This document shows, in pieces, positions 26,712 through 35,073 of a stretch of DNA of 35,635 nt. The notes under the pieces were generated by a model that searched no databases, was not told where the DNA came from, and saw only the letters and a list, made by a program, of their open reading frames with translations. Each line of letters starts with the position of its first letter. The stretch's first letter is position 1. Origin of the DNA: Chrysochromulina parva (lineage: Eukaryota; Haptophyta; Prymnesiales; Chrysochromulinaceae); contig PJAB01000183.1 in the NCBI GenBank assembly GCA_002887195.1, positions 1 to 35,635 on the forward strand. Direction: 5' to 3'. Position numbers and translations under genes: made by a program.

Positions 26712-28283
26712 CGGCGAGGGCAACGGCGAGTCTGGCTCCGGCGATGGCGATGGTTGGAGCGGCGGGAGTACTCTAGTGGGGGGGGGTGTGCTGGTGGTCG
26801 GGATTCCGGCCCCTCCGACGTTGAACGTGCTCGTCATCGACGTCCCATTCAGGAAGTCCGCCCCATAGTACTCGCCGTTGATCGTCAGGTACCCGTGATG
26901 CCAGCCGTCGCCGTACGAGTCCACCAAGGTGGCCTCGTGCACGCCCGGGTTGAGGCACAACGTGTACGTGGACACCATGTTATCCGTGAGCGCGCCTGGG
27001 AGGACGATGTCGTCGCCGTCCACCTTGAGGCCGATCTCGGTACCCCAGGTCATCGTGGTGATCGTCAAAGTGGTATCAATGCACCCGATCAAGAATGTGT
27101 GCGTCTCCACCGTCCCTGTGAGGAATCCTTTGCCGTAGTCGACGCCGCCGATCGTCAGATAGCCGCCGTGCCAGCCGTCGCCGTAGGAGTCGAAGAGCTT
27201 GGCTTCGTGATTACCAGGGTCGAGGCATACGGAGAAGGTGTAGATCTGGTAGTTGCCAAGCGATCCCTGTGCGACCACTTCGTTGCCATCGATCTTTAGG
27301 CCGATCTCGTTGCCCCAAGTCGCAGTGGTGATCATCATGAGCGTGTCCACACACGACACAGAGAACGTGTGCCTCACGACCGTCCCGACAAGGAACCCTT
27401 TGCCGTAGTCAACGCCGCCGATCGTCAGGAAGGCGCCGTGCCAGCCGTCGCCGATTAAATCCTCGAATTCGGCCTCGTGAGTGCCCGCGGTGAGGCACAT
27501 CGTGTTCGTGTACACTTGGTTGTCCTGCAGCGTGCCCATGCCAAAGATCACGTTGCCATCGATCTTGAGTCCGATCTCGTTGCCTCGAGTAGCAGTGGTC
27601 ACCGTCAGGATGGTGTTGATGCACGATGACGAAATGGTGAAGGAGTGGAACTCCGACGAGCCTGTGAGAAACTCCTTGCCGTAGTCAACGCCGTTGATCG
27701 TTACGTAGGCGCCGTGCCAGCCATCGCCGTATGAGTCCTCGAGCTTGGCAGTGTGCTCACCGCCACTCAGACACACGGTGAACAGGAACTCGTGGTCGTT
27801 AGCCAGTGAGCCTTGGGGTACGATGGCTGTGCCATCGATCCTGAGGCCGATCTCAGCACCCCAGGCCGCAGTGTGCAACGTCACGTCCGTATCGACGCAC
27901 TGGCCGCCCTTAGCTGAATTCGCCGCCACGTCGAGGCCATCGACATGCGGAGCATCGAGGTAGATGGTCGACACGCTCCGCACGTCGTGCTGCCCAAGGC
28001 TCTGCACCTCGTGATTCTGGCCGACAGCCTTCACTTGTAGCTTGGCAACGCGCTTTGGCTGCTTGGGCAATTGTGTGAATCTCAACCCGTTCTCCTGCTC
28101 GAGAAATCTCTCATACCTCTCGTGCCGGCGTCTCCACTGCTGCCTCTGCTTCCACCAGTGCTTCTGCGCGAGGCCACGGACCGAAGTGCCGCCGAGGGTG
28201 TCCGCTGCGAGATCGTAGCCACAGAGCAGGGCAAGCGACGCAGCGGCGATGAGCGCGAGGGCACTCCTGCTCCCGAGAGCCAT
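26544..28283 (-). CDS. Secreted GDGWHG-repeat protein, paralogue B (four repeats, long Ser/Pro tail)
   Basis: A 579-residue protein from the ATG at 28283. The frame runs on upstream to 28364, but all three paralogues share the MALGS start, so the shorter form is chosen. The layout is that of paralogue A: signal peptide, AQKHWWKQRQQWRRRHERY segment, then four units starting CVDT, CINT, CVDT and CIDT. The GDGWHG word is kept in three units, one being GDGWHH; the second unit has IGDGWHG. The C-terminal 90 residues are strongly Pro/Ser/Glu-rich with long SP runs, encoded by (GGCGAG)n-type hexamers on the + strand at 26640-26740. The last unit is most like the last unit of paralogue A (WHHGYLTING), which indicates duplication of the whole gene after the repeats had formed. 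Confidence 0.7.
26555..26760 (-). repeat. Hexamer repeats encoding Ser-Pro tail of paralogue B
   Basis: The + strand is rich in GGCGAG, GGCGAC and GGCAAC hexamers, which read as SP, PSP and LP words in the minus-strand frame. Similar but shorter runs end paralogues A (24640-24720) and C (28600-28670). Confidence 0.75.
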
Positions 28284-28594
28284 CGCTGTGGCGCTCCAGG
28301 CGATCCAAAGAAGGATCGGAGGCGAGCCTCCCGAAATGGAACACATGAAATGCATGCTGATCAAGAGAAGTTACTTCCCAACTTGCCCCCAACAGATTAC
28401 ACGCAAATCGACTCAGTCATGATTGTAAGGCTGCACCTCGACCGCTCACCATGTGCACCATGCGCCCGCATGAAATTGTAACAGAGAGCCTGCTCAGACA
28501 CCGGGGGTGCTCGCACGTATAGTGCGGCCCTGGCTGCGGCCCGAGTTACAAACCACGCACTCACATTCGATACATGTACCTACAAAGCTTCTCT
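28284..28594. other. Spacer between paralogues B and C
   Basis: 311 bp. The 60 bp next to the start codon of paralogue B match the same region of paralogue A almost base for base. The remainder is unique, with no gene or recognised site. Confidence 0.5.
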
Positions 28595-29731
28595 TCATGG
28601 AGACGGCGAGGGCGACGGCGCCGGCGATGGCGACGGCAACGGCGACGGCGAGTCTGGAAATGGCGACGGCGATGGCTGGAGCGACGACGGCCACGGGGCT
28701 CCTCCGGCGACTGCTTCCACGACGATGAACGTGTGCGTCTGCGACGCCCCGCCGAGGAACTCTTTGCCGTAATCGACGCCGTTGATGGTCAGGTAACCGC
28801 CGTGCCAGCCGTCGCCGTAGGAGTCCAAGAGCGCGGCTATATGCGCACCGACGGTGAGGCACACCGAGTACGTGTACACCTGGTGGTTAGCGAGCGAGCC
28901 CATCGCAACGATCTCCGTGCCATCGATCAGGAGGCCAATCTCGTTAGCGCCGATGGTACTGGTGACCGTCATGATCATTTCAATACACCCGATGATTGAG
29001 AACGTGTGCGTCGCAATAGTCCCGGTTAGGAAGTCCCTCCCGTAATCGACGCCGTTGATCCTCAAGTAGCCGCCGTGCCAGCCGTCGCCGTAGGAGTCTG
29101 TGAGAATCGCCTCGTGTACGCCGGCGCTGAGGCACATGTTGAACAAGTACACCTGGTTATTGGCCAGAGATCCTTCCACAACGAGCTCGGTGTCGTCGAT
29201 CTTGAGTCCGATCTCATTGCCCCAGACTTCGGCGAACACCGTGACGGTCGTCTCGATGCAGTGGTCATCAAGACGAGTGCTCTTTTTGGGCTCGTGCGTC
29301 GGAAATTCTTGTAGACTCCCTTTCGATGACGGCTGTGCCTTATCGGCTGGGCGGTGTTCCTCGTGAAGACTCGACTGCTCGTCTTCGAATTCGTCTTGGT
29401 GTTCTTGGTGCTGCTCCTTGTGGTGCTCATCGCGCTTGCGCAAGGAGAATGCATCGATAGGTATGAGAGGTTCGTTCTCAGTGCCGATGAGAACTGCGAT
29501 GCGATTGGCTTTAGGCAGGAACCTGGACGAATGCAGGCCGTTTTCATTCTCCAATAACCTCTGATTCCTCTCGTGCCGGCGTCTCCACTGCTGCCTCTGC
29601 TTCCACCAATGCTTCTGCGCGAGGTCACGGACCGACGTGCCGAGGTTGTCCGCCACCAGATCGTAGCCACAGAGCAGGGCAAGCGACGCAGCGGCGATAA
29701 ACGCGATGGCACTCTTGCTCCCGAGTGCCAT
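28595..29731 (-). CDS. Secreted GDGWHG-repeat protein, paralogue C (two repeats)
   Basis: A 378-residue protein from the ATG at 29731 (MALGSKSAIAFIAAASLALLCGYD). Upstream in-frame codons reach 29815, but the MALGS start is shared with the paralogues. It has the signal peptide and the AQKHWWKQRQQWRRRHERN segment, then a Glu/His/Gln-rich insert absent from A and B (KRDEHHKEQHQEHQDEFEDEQ). Two units follow (CIETTVTV and CIEMIMTV starts), both with DSYGDGWHGGYL and INGVDYG, and a short SP-rich tail. It is the shortest and most divergent of the three. A CCGGGGGAG motif lies about 196 bp upstream of its ATG, shared with the divergent AIRIM-like gene. Confidence 0.7.
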   Translation of the reverse strand: MALGSKSAIAFIAAASLALLCGYDLVADNLGTSVRDLAQKHWWKQRQQWRRRHERNQRLLENENGLHSSRFLPKANRIAVLIGTENEPLIPIDAFSLRKRDEHHKEQHQEHQDEFEDEQSSLHEEHRPADKAQPSSKGSLQEFPTHEPKKSTRLDDHCIETTVTVFAEVWGNEIGLKIDDTELVVEGSLANNQVYLFNMCLSAGVHEAILTDSYGDGWHGGYLRINGVDYGRDFLTGTIATHTFSIIGCIEMIMTVTSTIGANEIGLLIDGTEIVAMGSLANHQVYTYSVCLTVGAHIAALLDSYGDGWHGGYLTINGVDYGKEFLGGASQTHTFIVVEAVAGGAPWPSSLQPSPSPFPDSPSPLPSPSPAPSPSPSP

Positions 29732-29973
29732 CTGCTGTGGCCGTGGCGTCGCCGCGATGAGGAGAGGCAGGGTCTCGGTGAACCTAAGAAGGGAAAAGGT
29801 GTCGGTGCGTACCAAAAATGGATATCCGCCCCTTGGTTGTTGTTTGTCGAACTCGATGTTGAACGCCGGGACTTAACAAAGTTACCCGGTACGTACCACA
29901 GTCCCCCGGTGTCTTTTTCCCGGCAAAGACCGGGGGAGTCGGGGACGCACACGCACGCAGGGATTTTTACTAA
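29732..29973. promoter_or_regulatory. Divergent promoter region with CCGGGGGAG inverted repeat
   Basis: 242 bp between the start codons of paralogue C and the AIRIM-like gene. At 29901-29944 it contains CCCCCGGTGTCTTT, then CCCGGC, then AAAGACCGGGGGAG. The two outer words form an imperfect inverted repeat, and the right one matches the motif at 10968 and 22790. It ends about 20-30 bp before the AIRIM-like ATG. Confidence 0.55.
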
Positions 29974-30669
29974 ATGTCGCTCCTGGCCGATCGGCAGGCC
30001 GAGGCTGAGTTGCAGGCGCTGCGACGCGCGGTGAATCACACGTTCACTACGCTCGATGTGGCCCGGCGCAAGTGGAACAAGCTCAGCTCGGTGGGGAAGG
30101 AAGCGCTCACAGCCTGCGCCAATGGGCAGTCACGGCTCGGGCACGCCCAGGGTGCACATTTGACTGCTGCGCTACAACGGCTCGACAGCACAGCTGCCAG
30201 AGGACGTTCATGCTCGTCGATGCGCCGTGGCGTCGCCACGTATGCCCTTCGGGAGAGGCGCGACGCGCAGCTTGCGGTTCCTCCCGTGCTGGATGGGCTT
30301 GAGGAGGTGGTTGGTTCGATGCGACACGCAGTCGCGGACCTGGAGGCTCGCGTGGCTGCTTCGACGCGCGCCATCGGTGCTGAGCGCGCGCGTTCAACGC
30401 CGCTAGTACATACTGAGACAGCGGCCCAGCTCGTCGCGCGCGCATCCGCCATGGCTGATTGCTTCGAACAAGAGCTCAAGCTGCGGCGCACGGTTGCTGC
30501 GCAGGTGGCAGGTGGCGGACGTGAGGGTGCTGCCACGAAGCCCGGATGGGATGGGGCGGTCAAGCTCTACCTTTCGGCGTGGGTGCTGGAACCGTACATT
30601 GACCACGATGTTCTCGATGCGCTGCTGCCGGCCTTGGGCGGCGACGAACAGCCCGTGCGCATGCGATAG
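29974..30669 (+). CDS. AIRIM (C1orf109)-like, CK2-substrate-family protein
   Basis: A 231-residue helical protein from the ATG at 29974. The order of words resembles, from memory, human C1orf109 (AIRIM): an N-terminal helix pair (LQALRRAVNHTFTTLDVARRKWNKLSS), a middle helix (LEEVVGSMRHAVADLEARVA), then DCFEQELKLRRTVAAQV (compare DIERHYRKSYLKRKYLLSSI) and a final W-D-x-A-V helix (GWDGAVKLYLSAWVLEPYID). In animals that protein works with AFG2 ATPases in late 60S ribosome maturation. Identity is low, so this is a tentative call; a generic helical protein is the alternative. It is divergent from GDGWHG paralogue C. Confidence 0.4.
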   Translation: MSLLADRQAEAELQALRRAVNHTFTTLDVARRKWNKLSSVGKEALTACANGQSRLGHAQGAHLTAALQRLDSTAARGRSCSSMRRGVATYALRERRDAQLAVPPVLDGLEEVVGSMRHAVADLEARVAASTRAIGAERARSTPLVHTETAAQLVARASAMADCFEQELKLRRTVAAQVAGGGREGAATKPGWDGAVKLYLSAWVLEPYIDHDVLDALLPALGGDEQPVRMR

Positions 30670-31250
30670 ACAGGATAGTCCAGTGTGGCGTCTGCGGGTA
30701 CCCCTGCAGTTTACTGCAGAACCGCGTTTCGTGTACCCATGAGGGGTCGGTGAAAAATTCTACAATGCGTATCAACACAGGCCGAACAAAATAAGGTCTA
30801 TGCTGTGGACAATCTCAGCGTGTTATGGCCGTTATCATTGCCCGCCCCGGCGCGGCCCCGCCGCCCGCCCGGCCCCGCCCGCGCACCCCGGTTGGGTCGT
30901 AAGCGGTTGGGTCGCTCCCGCGGCCGGCCCGGCTGGGGGCGTGGTGCGAGATAGATCTTCGGATGCAACCGGCGGGCACGGCGCCGAGCTGGAGCCCGTG
31001 GAGAGCGGCGACGTGAGGCGGCGAGCTCTGTGGTCGAGCACAACGAGCACATGCTCTCGGCAGAAACCAAGCGCGGACGCCCGCATCCACGGCCATGCCC
31101 CAGCGTTCGCGACGCTCGGGAGTACCACTGTTCTGGCAGTGCCCGAAATCGACGACAGTCTGGCCTCGAGTGCGAAGCCCTTGCTGCGTGAGCTAACCCG
31201 CGTGACAGAAGCAACGACAAAGTACACAGGCGAATCAGCACAAGGAGACT
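30670..31250. other. Convergent intergenic region with GC-rich block
   Basis: 580 bp between the AIRIM-like gene and the small secreted protein gene. The block at 30839-30950 is extremely GC-rich (gccccgcc and ggcccggc words). A minus-strand open frame here has only GTG as a start and Pro/Ala/Arg composition, so it is not called. No RNA gene is recognised. Confidence 0.45.
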
Positions 31251-31730
31251 CTATGTGTCCGCGCTCTGCACCTCCATGAACGCCCGCTGCATGTTTTTAA
31301 GCATGGCCTCGACGCACTTGCCGCTGGGGACGCTCTCATAATGCACTCGGCAGAAGCTCTGAGCCTCAACGGCAGGGTTGGCACCTTCCTCGTGAACAAA
31401 GCGAAGTTCTGCGCCAGAGGGTGAGCGGACGACAAAGCTTATGCCCGGTAGTGCTTGCTGCGCCTCATCCCGCAGGCCCTTCATGATGCTGATCTGCGAC
31501 ACTAGCTGCTGCGCGCACTCCTTCTGGTCGGTGCCAGGGAGGTGGGTGCTGCAAAAGCGCACAGCCGCAATCGCCACGTCGTCGTTGGCGGACACTGCAA
31601 AGTAGATGCTGGTTCCAGCCTGGTCGACCTGGACCGGTATGCGCACGGTTTCCACGTCGAGATACTCGGCGTCAGAGTTGATGCCGTTGCCACTGACGGC
31701 GAGCAGCATGGTCGTGAACGTAAGGGCCAT
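31251..31730 (-). CDS. Small secreted protein with two related Cys-containing units
   Basis: A 159-residue protein from the ATG at 31730. Residues 1-19 (MALTFTTMLLAVSGNGINS) are a probable signal peptide. The mature part seems to contain two related units of about 60-65 residues. Each has a beta-like start with an acidic/Asn word (FAVSANDDVAIAAVRFCSTH; FVHEEGANPAVEAQSFCRVH), the FC-x2-H word, and a second Cys ten or more residues later followed by a helix (ECAQQLVSQISIM; KCVEAMLKNMQRAF). This suggests one disulfide per unit. I do not recognise the family or function. It is divergent from the YIPF6 gene with 234 bp between start codons. Confidence 0.6.
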   Translation of the reverse strand: MALTFTTMLLAVSGNGINSDAEYLDVETVRIPVQVDQAGTSIYFAVSANDDVAIAAVRFCSTHLPGTDQKECAQQLVSQISIMKGLRDEAQQALPGISFVVRSPSGAELRFVHEEGANPAVEAQSFCRVHYESVPSGKCVEAMLKNMQRAFMEVQSADT

Positions 31731-31964
31731 TTACCGATGTGGAGGAGCAGGAGCGGCGAGGCTGCGGAGAAGTTGTGGAGGCTGCTGGAGGCTGGAGGGA
31801 GGACGCTTTATGTTTGATTGTTCGGAAAGAAATGTCGGTGGCCCTGGGTGCTTCACTGTTCACAGTGCCTTCTACCCCTTTTTTGTGAGGGCTGTCTTCT
31901 TGCGCTTTGCTCCCGCCCGGCAACTCAGCGCGCGCAAAGCCACAGGACTTGCCTGAGCGCAAGG

Positions 31965-32715
31965 ATGGCGGACTTTACGATGCCAATGCAGCCAGTAGGT
32001 ATCGGCGGTGGCGGCGGCGGCAGCGGCGGTAGCATGGGAGCCGACTATGGCACGCTTGACGAACCCGTCACTGAGACTATTATGCGCGATGTGCGGATGG
32101 TGGGAAACAAGATGATGTGCGTGCTCAACCCGCGCAAGGCCAACATCCAGACGCTCAAGGACTGGGATCTGTGGGGCCCGCTCATCCTGTGCTTGATGCT
32201 CGCGACTTTGCTGAGCTGGTTTGCGCCGTACGAGCAGAAGTCCCTCGTCTTTGCGTCTGTCTTTGTGATCGTCTGGTGCGGCGCGGCTGTGGTGACGGTC
32301 AACGCACTGCTGCTCGGCGGGAATATCTCCTTTTTCCAGTCTGTGTGCGTACTCGGCTACTGCATCTTCCCGCTCAACATCGCGAGTATCGTGTGCTTGG
32401 TCGGTGGACCATTCTTCTGGCGAATCCTCGTTGTCGCAATATGTTTCTTCTGGTCGACGGGCGCGTCACTCGGTGCGCCGCCGGCCATGGCGCCCGCTGC
32501 AGACGGCCCGCTGCATGCTCGCGCACACGACCCGCTGTCGACCCGCCATGCTGCGGCCTCTGCCCCTCGGCTCACCCGTGCCCGCGTGTGCTTCCCGTGC
32601 AGGCTTCATGGGCGAGCTCGTGCCGCCCAACCGCAAAGCGCTCGCCGTGTATCCGCTCTTTCTCTTTTACACAGCAATCGGCTGGTTGATCTTGATCGCC
32701 GCGAAGCGTTCATGA
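31965..32715 (+). CDS. YIPF6: YIPF6-like Golgi/ER Yip1-family membrane protein, two exons
   Basis: Proposed exons are 31965-32472 and 32603-32715, giving 206 residues. The pattern is strongly that of YIPF6: VLNPRKANIQTLKDWDLWGPLILC, then LLLGGNISFFQSVCVLGYCIFPLNIAS, WSTGASLGF and PPNRKALAVYPLFLFYTAIGWLIL. Human YIPF6 has nearly the same words in the same order. Five membrane segments are visible. The first frame loses the family pattern at the intron, and the C-terminal words appear in another frame 130 nt later, which fixes the splice. The Yip1 family acts at the Golgi with Rab GTPases in vesicle traffic. The N-terminus has a Gly-rich run (GIGGGGGGSGGSMGADYGTLDEPV). The start is ATG 31965 in a good context (aaggATGG). 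It is about 30 residues shorter than the human protein. Confidence 0.85.
32473..32602 (+). other. Inferred 130-nt intron of the YIPF6 gene
   Basis: The donor CTCG|gtgcgc is at 32472/32473 and the acceptor cccgtgcag|GCTTC is at 32602/32603, phase 1. The joined codon gives Gly in LGFMGEL. Conservation on both sides makes this the best supported intron of the window. It contains a ctcac word before the acceptor. Confidence 0.85.
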
Positions 32716-32889
32716 TGCTGCGCATCAGGATCTGCGAGCGCCGTCGCACACGGAAAGTTTGAGTAAATAAACATTGTGGTGTTTGTGCGTCAGTTGAGTG
32801 TGCATGATTCCGCAGTGCCCTTTTCCAAGTGACTCTCGTCTCGTGAACCTGCTGCCGTCGGAAGTCCCTATTTCCGGTGTGAAGAAACA

Positions 32890-33636
32890 ATGAAGACCTT
32901 TCTCTTCGTGGCGTTGGTGGCGGGCGTTGGTGGCGTCGGTGGCGTAGAGCCAAGAGCCTTCACTCGGCGGGTTGCTCTTGGCGGCGCCCTCGCCATCGGC
33001 ATGGTAGGACAACAGCGGGCAGCATTTGCAGCAACAAACCCACGCGAGAAGTTACTCGCTGCAATCACGTCAGACGCGCCCGAAGCGATGGTCATGTCAG
33101 CAATTGAGGAGCTCGTGCCGCTAGACCCAAGCAAGGGCTTAGCTGCCAAGAGCAAGGCGCTCGATGGCACCTGGAGGCTATTATGGAGCGCTGGCGCTGA
33201 CAAGTTTAGCCCGCTCCTGGGTCTGCCACGAGGAATTCGACCAGAGTCCATGCAGCTCCTCGGCACATCAGCGACTGAGGCTGTGGGTACCGACCGCGTC
33301 GCCAACTTGCTCGCTCTGCCAGGCATCACAGCACGGCTCTCCTCTGGCGTGCGCGTAGCCGATGACAATGACGCGCTTCTCGTCATCTTGCCGCCTTTCC
33401 GGTTTGATGTCTTGCTCCCTGGTGGTGCCCAAAAGACGCTCTTCGAAGCGGGTTCGGACGCTGACTTTCGCAAGCTGAACGCACGAGACGCTGACGCACA
33501 GGCCGCGGGTCGGAATCTGTATCTTCAGCGCTACCTGGACACCTCTGGAAAGCCCGGAGATTTGCGTGTCTCGACGATCGTTGCCGGCGATCCCGTTATC
33601 GTGGGCAGCGTGTTCGTGCACGAGCGGGTTGCATGA
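32890..33636 (+). CDS. Plastid lipid-associated protein (fibrillin), probably thylakoid-lumenal
   Basis: A 248-residue protein from the ATG at 32890. Residues 1-18 (MKTFLFVALVAGVGGVGG) form an ER signal peptide. Residues 24-48 (TRRVALGGALAIGMVGQQRAAFA) form a second, twin-arginine, lumen-type signal with an AFA cleavage motif, so the mature protein starts near residue 49. The remainder follows the PAP/fibrillin domain: REKLLAAITSDAPEAMVMSAIEEL, LDGTWRLLWSAG, then VSTIVAGDPVIVGSVFVHERV at the C-terminus with R in the last beta segment. Fibrillins bind lipids and help protect or organise thylakoids. No intron is evident. It is followed on the same strand by another lumen-type protein. Confidence 0.7.
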   Translation: MKTFLFVALVAGVGGVGGVEPRAFTRRVALGGALAIGMVGQQRAAFAATNPREKLLAAITSDAPEAMVMSAIEELVPLDPSKGLAAKSKALDGTWRLLWSAGADKFSPLLGLPRGIRPESMQLLGTSATEAVGTDRVANLLALPGITARLSSGVRVADDNDALLVILPPFRFDVLLPGGAQKTLFEAGSDADFRKLNARDADAQAAGRNLYLQRYLDTSGKPGDLRVSTIVAGDPVIVGSVFVHERVA

Positions 33637-34251
33637 ATTGCGAGTTCATGTACTGTTGAAACTGGACTCGATAAATCACTGTGAAGCGCGGCGCGACTGC
33701 GCGGTGCCGTCATTTTCGCGCGATCGCGGACTAATCGCCCGGATTCGCCGACGTCTTCGCGTTACGTCTTCGGCCCCGCCCCGGCCCCGTTCCGTTCCGA
33801 CTTCCGTTCTGGGGCGATCGCTTCGTGCGTGTCAACTGTCATGCCCTGTGAACAGCATTGGTGAACTGAGATTGAGTTGTACAAGCAGTAAGCAAGCAAC
33901 AGAAGTACTCGGTTGCGCTTGTTTAGTATTTAGATACTTGTGTTGTCTCGATTACTAGCTTGCATGCTTGCCCCGTTGTACGTGTTGGTGTGTCTTGACT
34001 GGTTAGTGTTTCTCTTTTTTCGGCTGTTTCTCAGCTCTCCGTCTGCATACAATGTATGTCTCATTTCAAGAGTCCTTCGCAGCACATCTCGCATGCATCT
34101 CGCTCCTGGAATGCTGCGTGTGGTGTGAGCGTTAACACGACAGACCGGCGACAACCCACGGAGCATGCGCGTGCTCGCGGCGTTGAGGTGGGCGTCGGGG
34201 TGTATTCACTATGAATGAACTGTGTGCGATGGTGTGCATTGCGTTTGTGGA
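33637..34251. other. Intergenic region between two plastid-protein genes
   Basis: 615 bp with no recognisable gene. It changes from GC-rich (33690-33810) to a T-rich stretch (33920-34060) that may include the cyclophilin-like gene's promoter. No repeat or RNA gene is identified. Confidence 0.4.
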
Positions 34252-35073
34252 ATGAAATTCGCATTCCTGCTCGTCTTCGGCGCGCGCGCGCTGCCGATGC
34301 CACGGCGCGATGCGATGCGAGCAGCAGCGGCTCTGGTTCCGCTCGCAATGAGCCCTCCCGCTGCCCGTGCTTCGACGTCAGATGCCAAAATAACTGATCG
34401 CGTGCGACTGGAGTTTGTGCAGCAGCTATCGGCAGAAGAGAACAAGCTCCTAATTGTGGACATTGGACTGTTTGGTGTGGATGCGCCCACGGCAGCATCT
34501 GTCTTCAAAGAGCTCGTGGCGGGTACACTGAAGGTGCCATGCCAGGAGTTGCCAGACGACGAGCAGATGATTCAACGCTCAGAGTTGGCCAGAAAGCAAG
34601 CCTATAAGAATTGCGAGGGCGCAACAGATCAGCCGGTTACGTATGCGTACTCGCAGGTGTGGCGCGTTCTGACAGGCCGTCGCATTGACGCTGGCGCGGT
34701 CGCAGGGAAGTTTGCCCTTCGAGCTGCTCCGACTACGCTGAAGACTGAGGCGGCCGGCCTCTCTCATGACCAGCCCGGGCTCCTGAGCGTACGTCGCGGG
34801 GGCGGCACCTTTGACTTCGCCCTGACCGCAGCCGCGACGCCTGAATACGACGACGACTTTGCAGTCATCGGCCGTGTGCTTGACGAGGAAAGCCTCACGT
34901 CTGTGCGCTACCTAGCGTCCGTACCCGTGGTCAAGGCTGCTGATGCTTTTGGACAGGGTGAGGGCAGCAGCGCGTCGCGAGAGAAGGCGTGTGCGTACGG
35001 GAGCCCAAACGCTTACTGCGCGCAGCTGAAGCCGCTCAGGAAGGTGACGCTCCAGCGGGCGTCATTGTTATGA
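34252..35073 (+). CDS. Cyclophilin-like (CYP28/CYP26-2-type) thylakoid-lumen protein
   Basis: A 273-residue protein from the ATG at 34252 (ten in-frame upstream codons exist from 34222 but do not fit a signal). Residues 1-15 (MKFAFLLVFGARALP) are an ER signal. Residues 17-40 (PRRDAMRAAAALVPLAMSPPAARA) are a twin-arginine lumen-type signal with an ARA cut. The mature part follows the order of divergent plant lumenal cyclophilins: VRLEFVQQL..LLIVDIGLFGVDAPTAASVFKELV, then GLLSVRRGGGTFDFALTAAATPEYDDDFAVIGRVLDEESL..VRYLASVPVVK. The FDFAL word stands where active cyclophilins have QFFI, and the catalytic Arg/Trp positions are not evident, so isomerase activity is doubtful. Two Cys pairs (near residues 100-130 and in the C-terminal ACAYGSPNAYC) may form disulfides. 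Confidence 0.65.
   Translation: MKFAFLLVFGARALPMPRRDAMRAAAALVPLAMSPPAARASTSDAKITDRVRLEFVQQLSAEENKLLIVDIGLFGVDAPTAASVFKELVAGTLKVPCQELPDDEQMIQRSELARKQAYKNCEGATDQPVTYAYSQVWRVLTGRRIDAGAVAGKFALRAAPTTLKTEAAGLSHDQPGLLSVRRGGGTFDFALTAAATPEYDDDFAVIGRVLDEESLTSVRYLASVPVVKAADAFGQGEGSSASREKACAYGSPNAYCAQLKPLRKVTLQRASLL

Noticed and set aside
30835..31227. 130-codon minus-strand frame
   Set aside because: Its only start is GTG and the second half is a GC-rich low-complexity stretch; no support as a gene.
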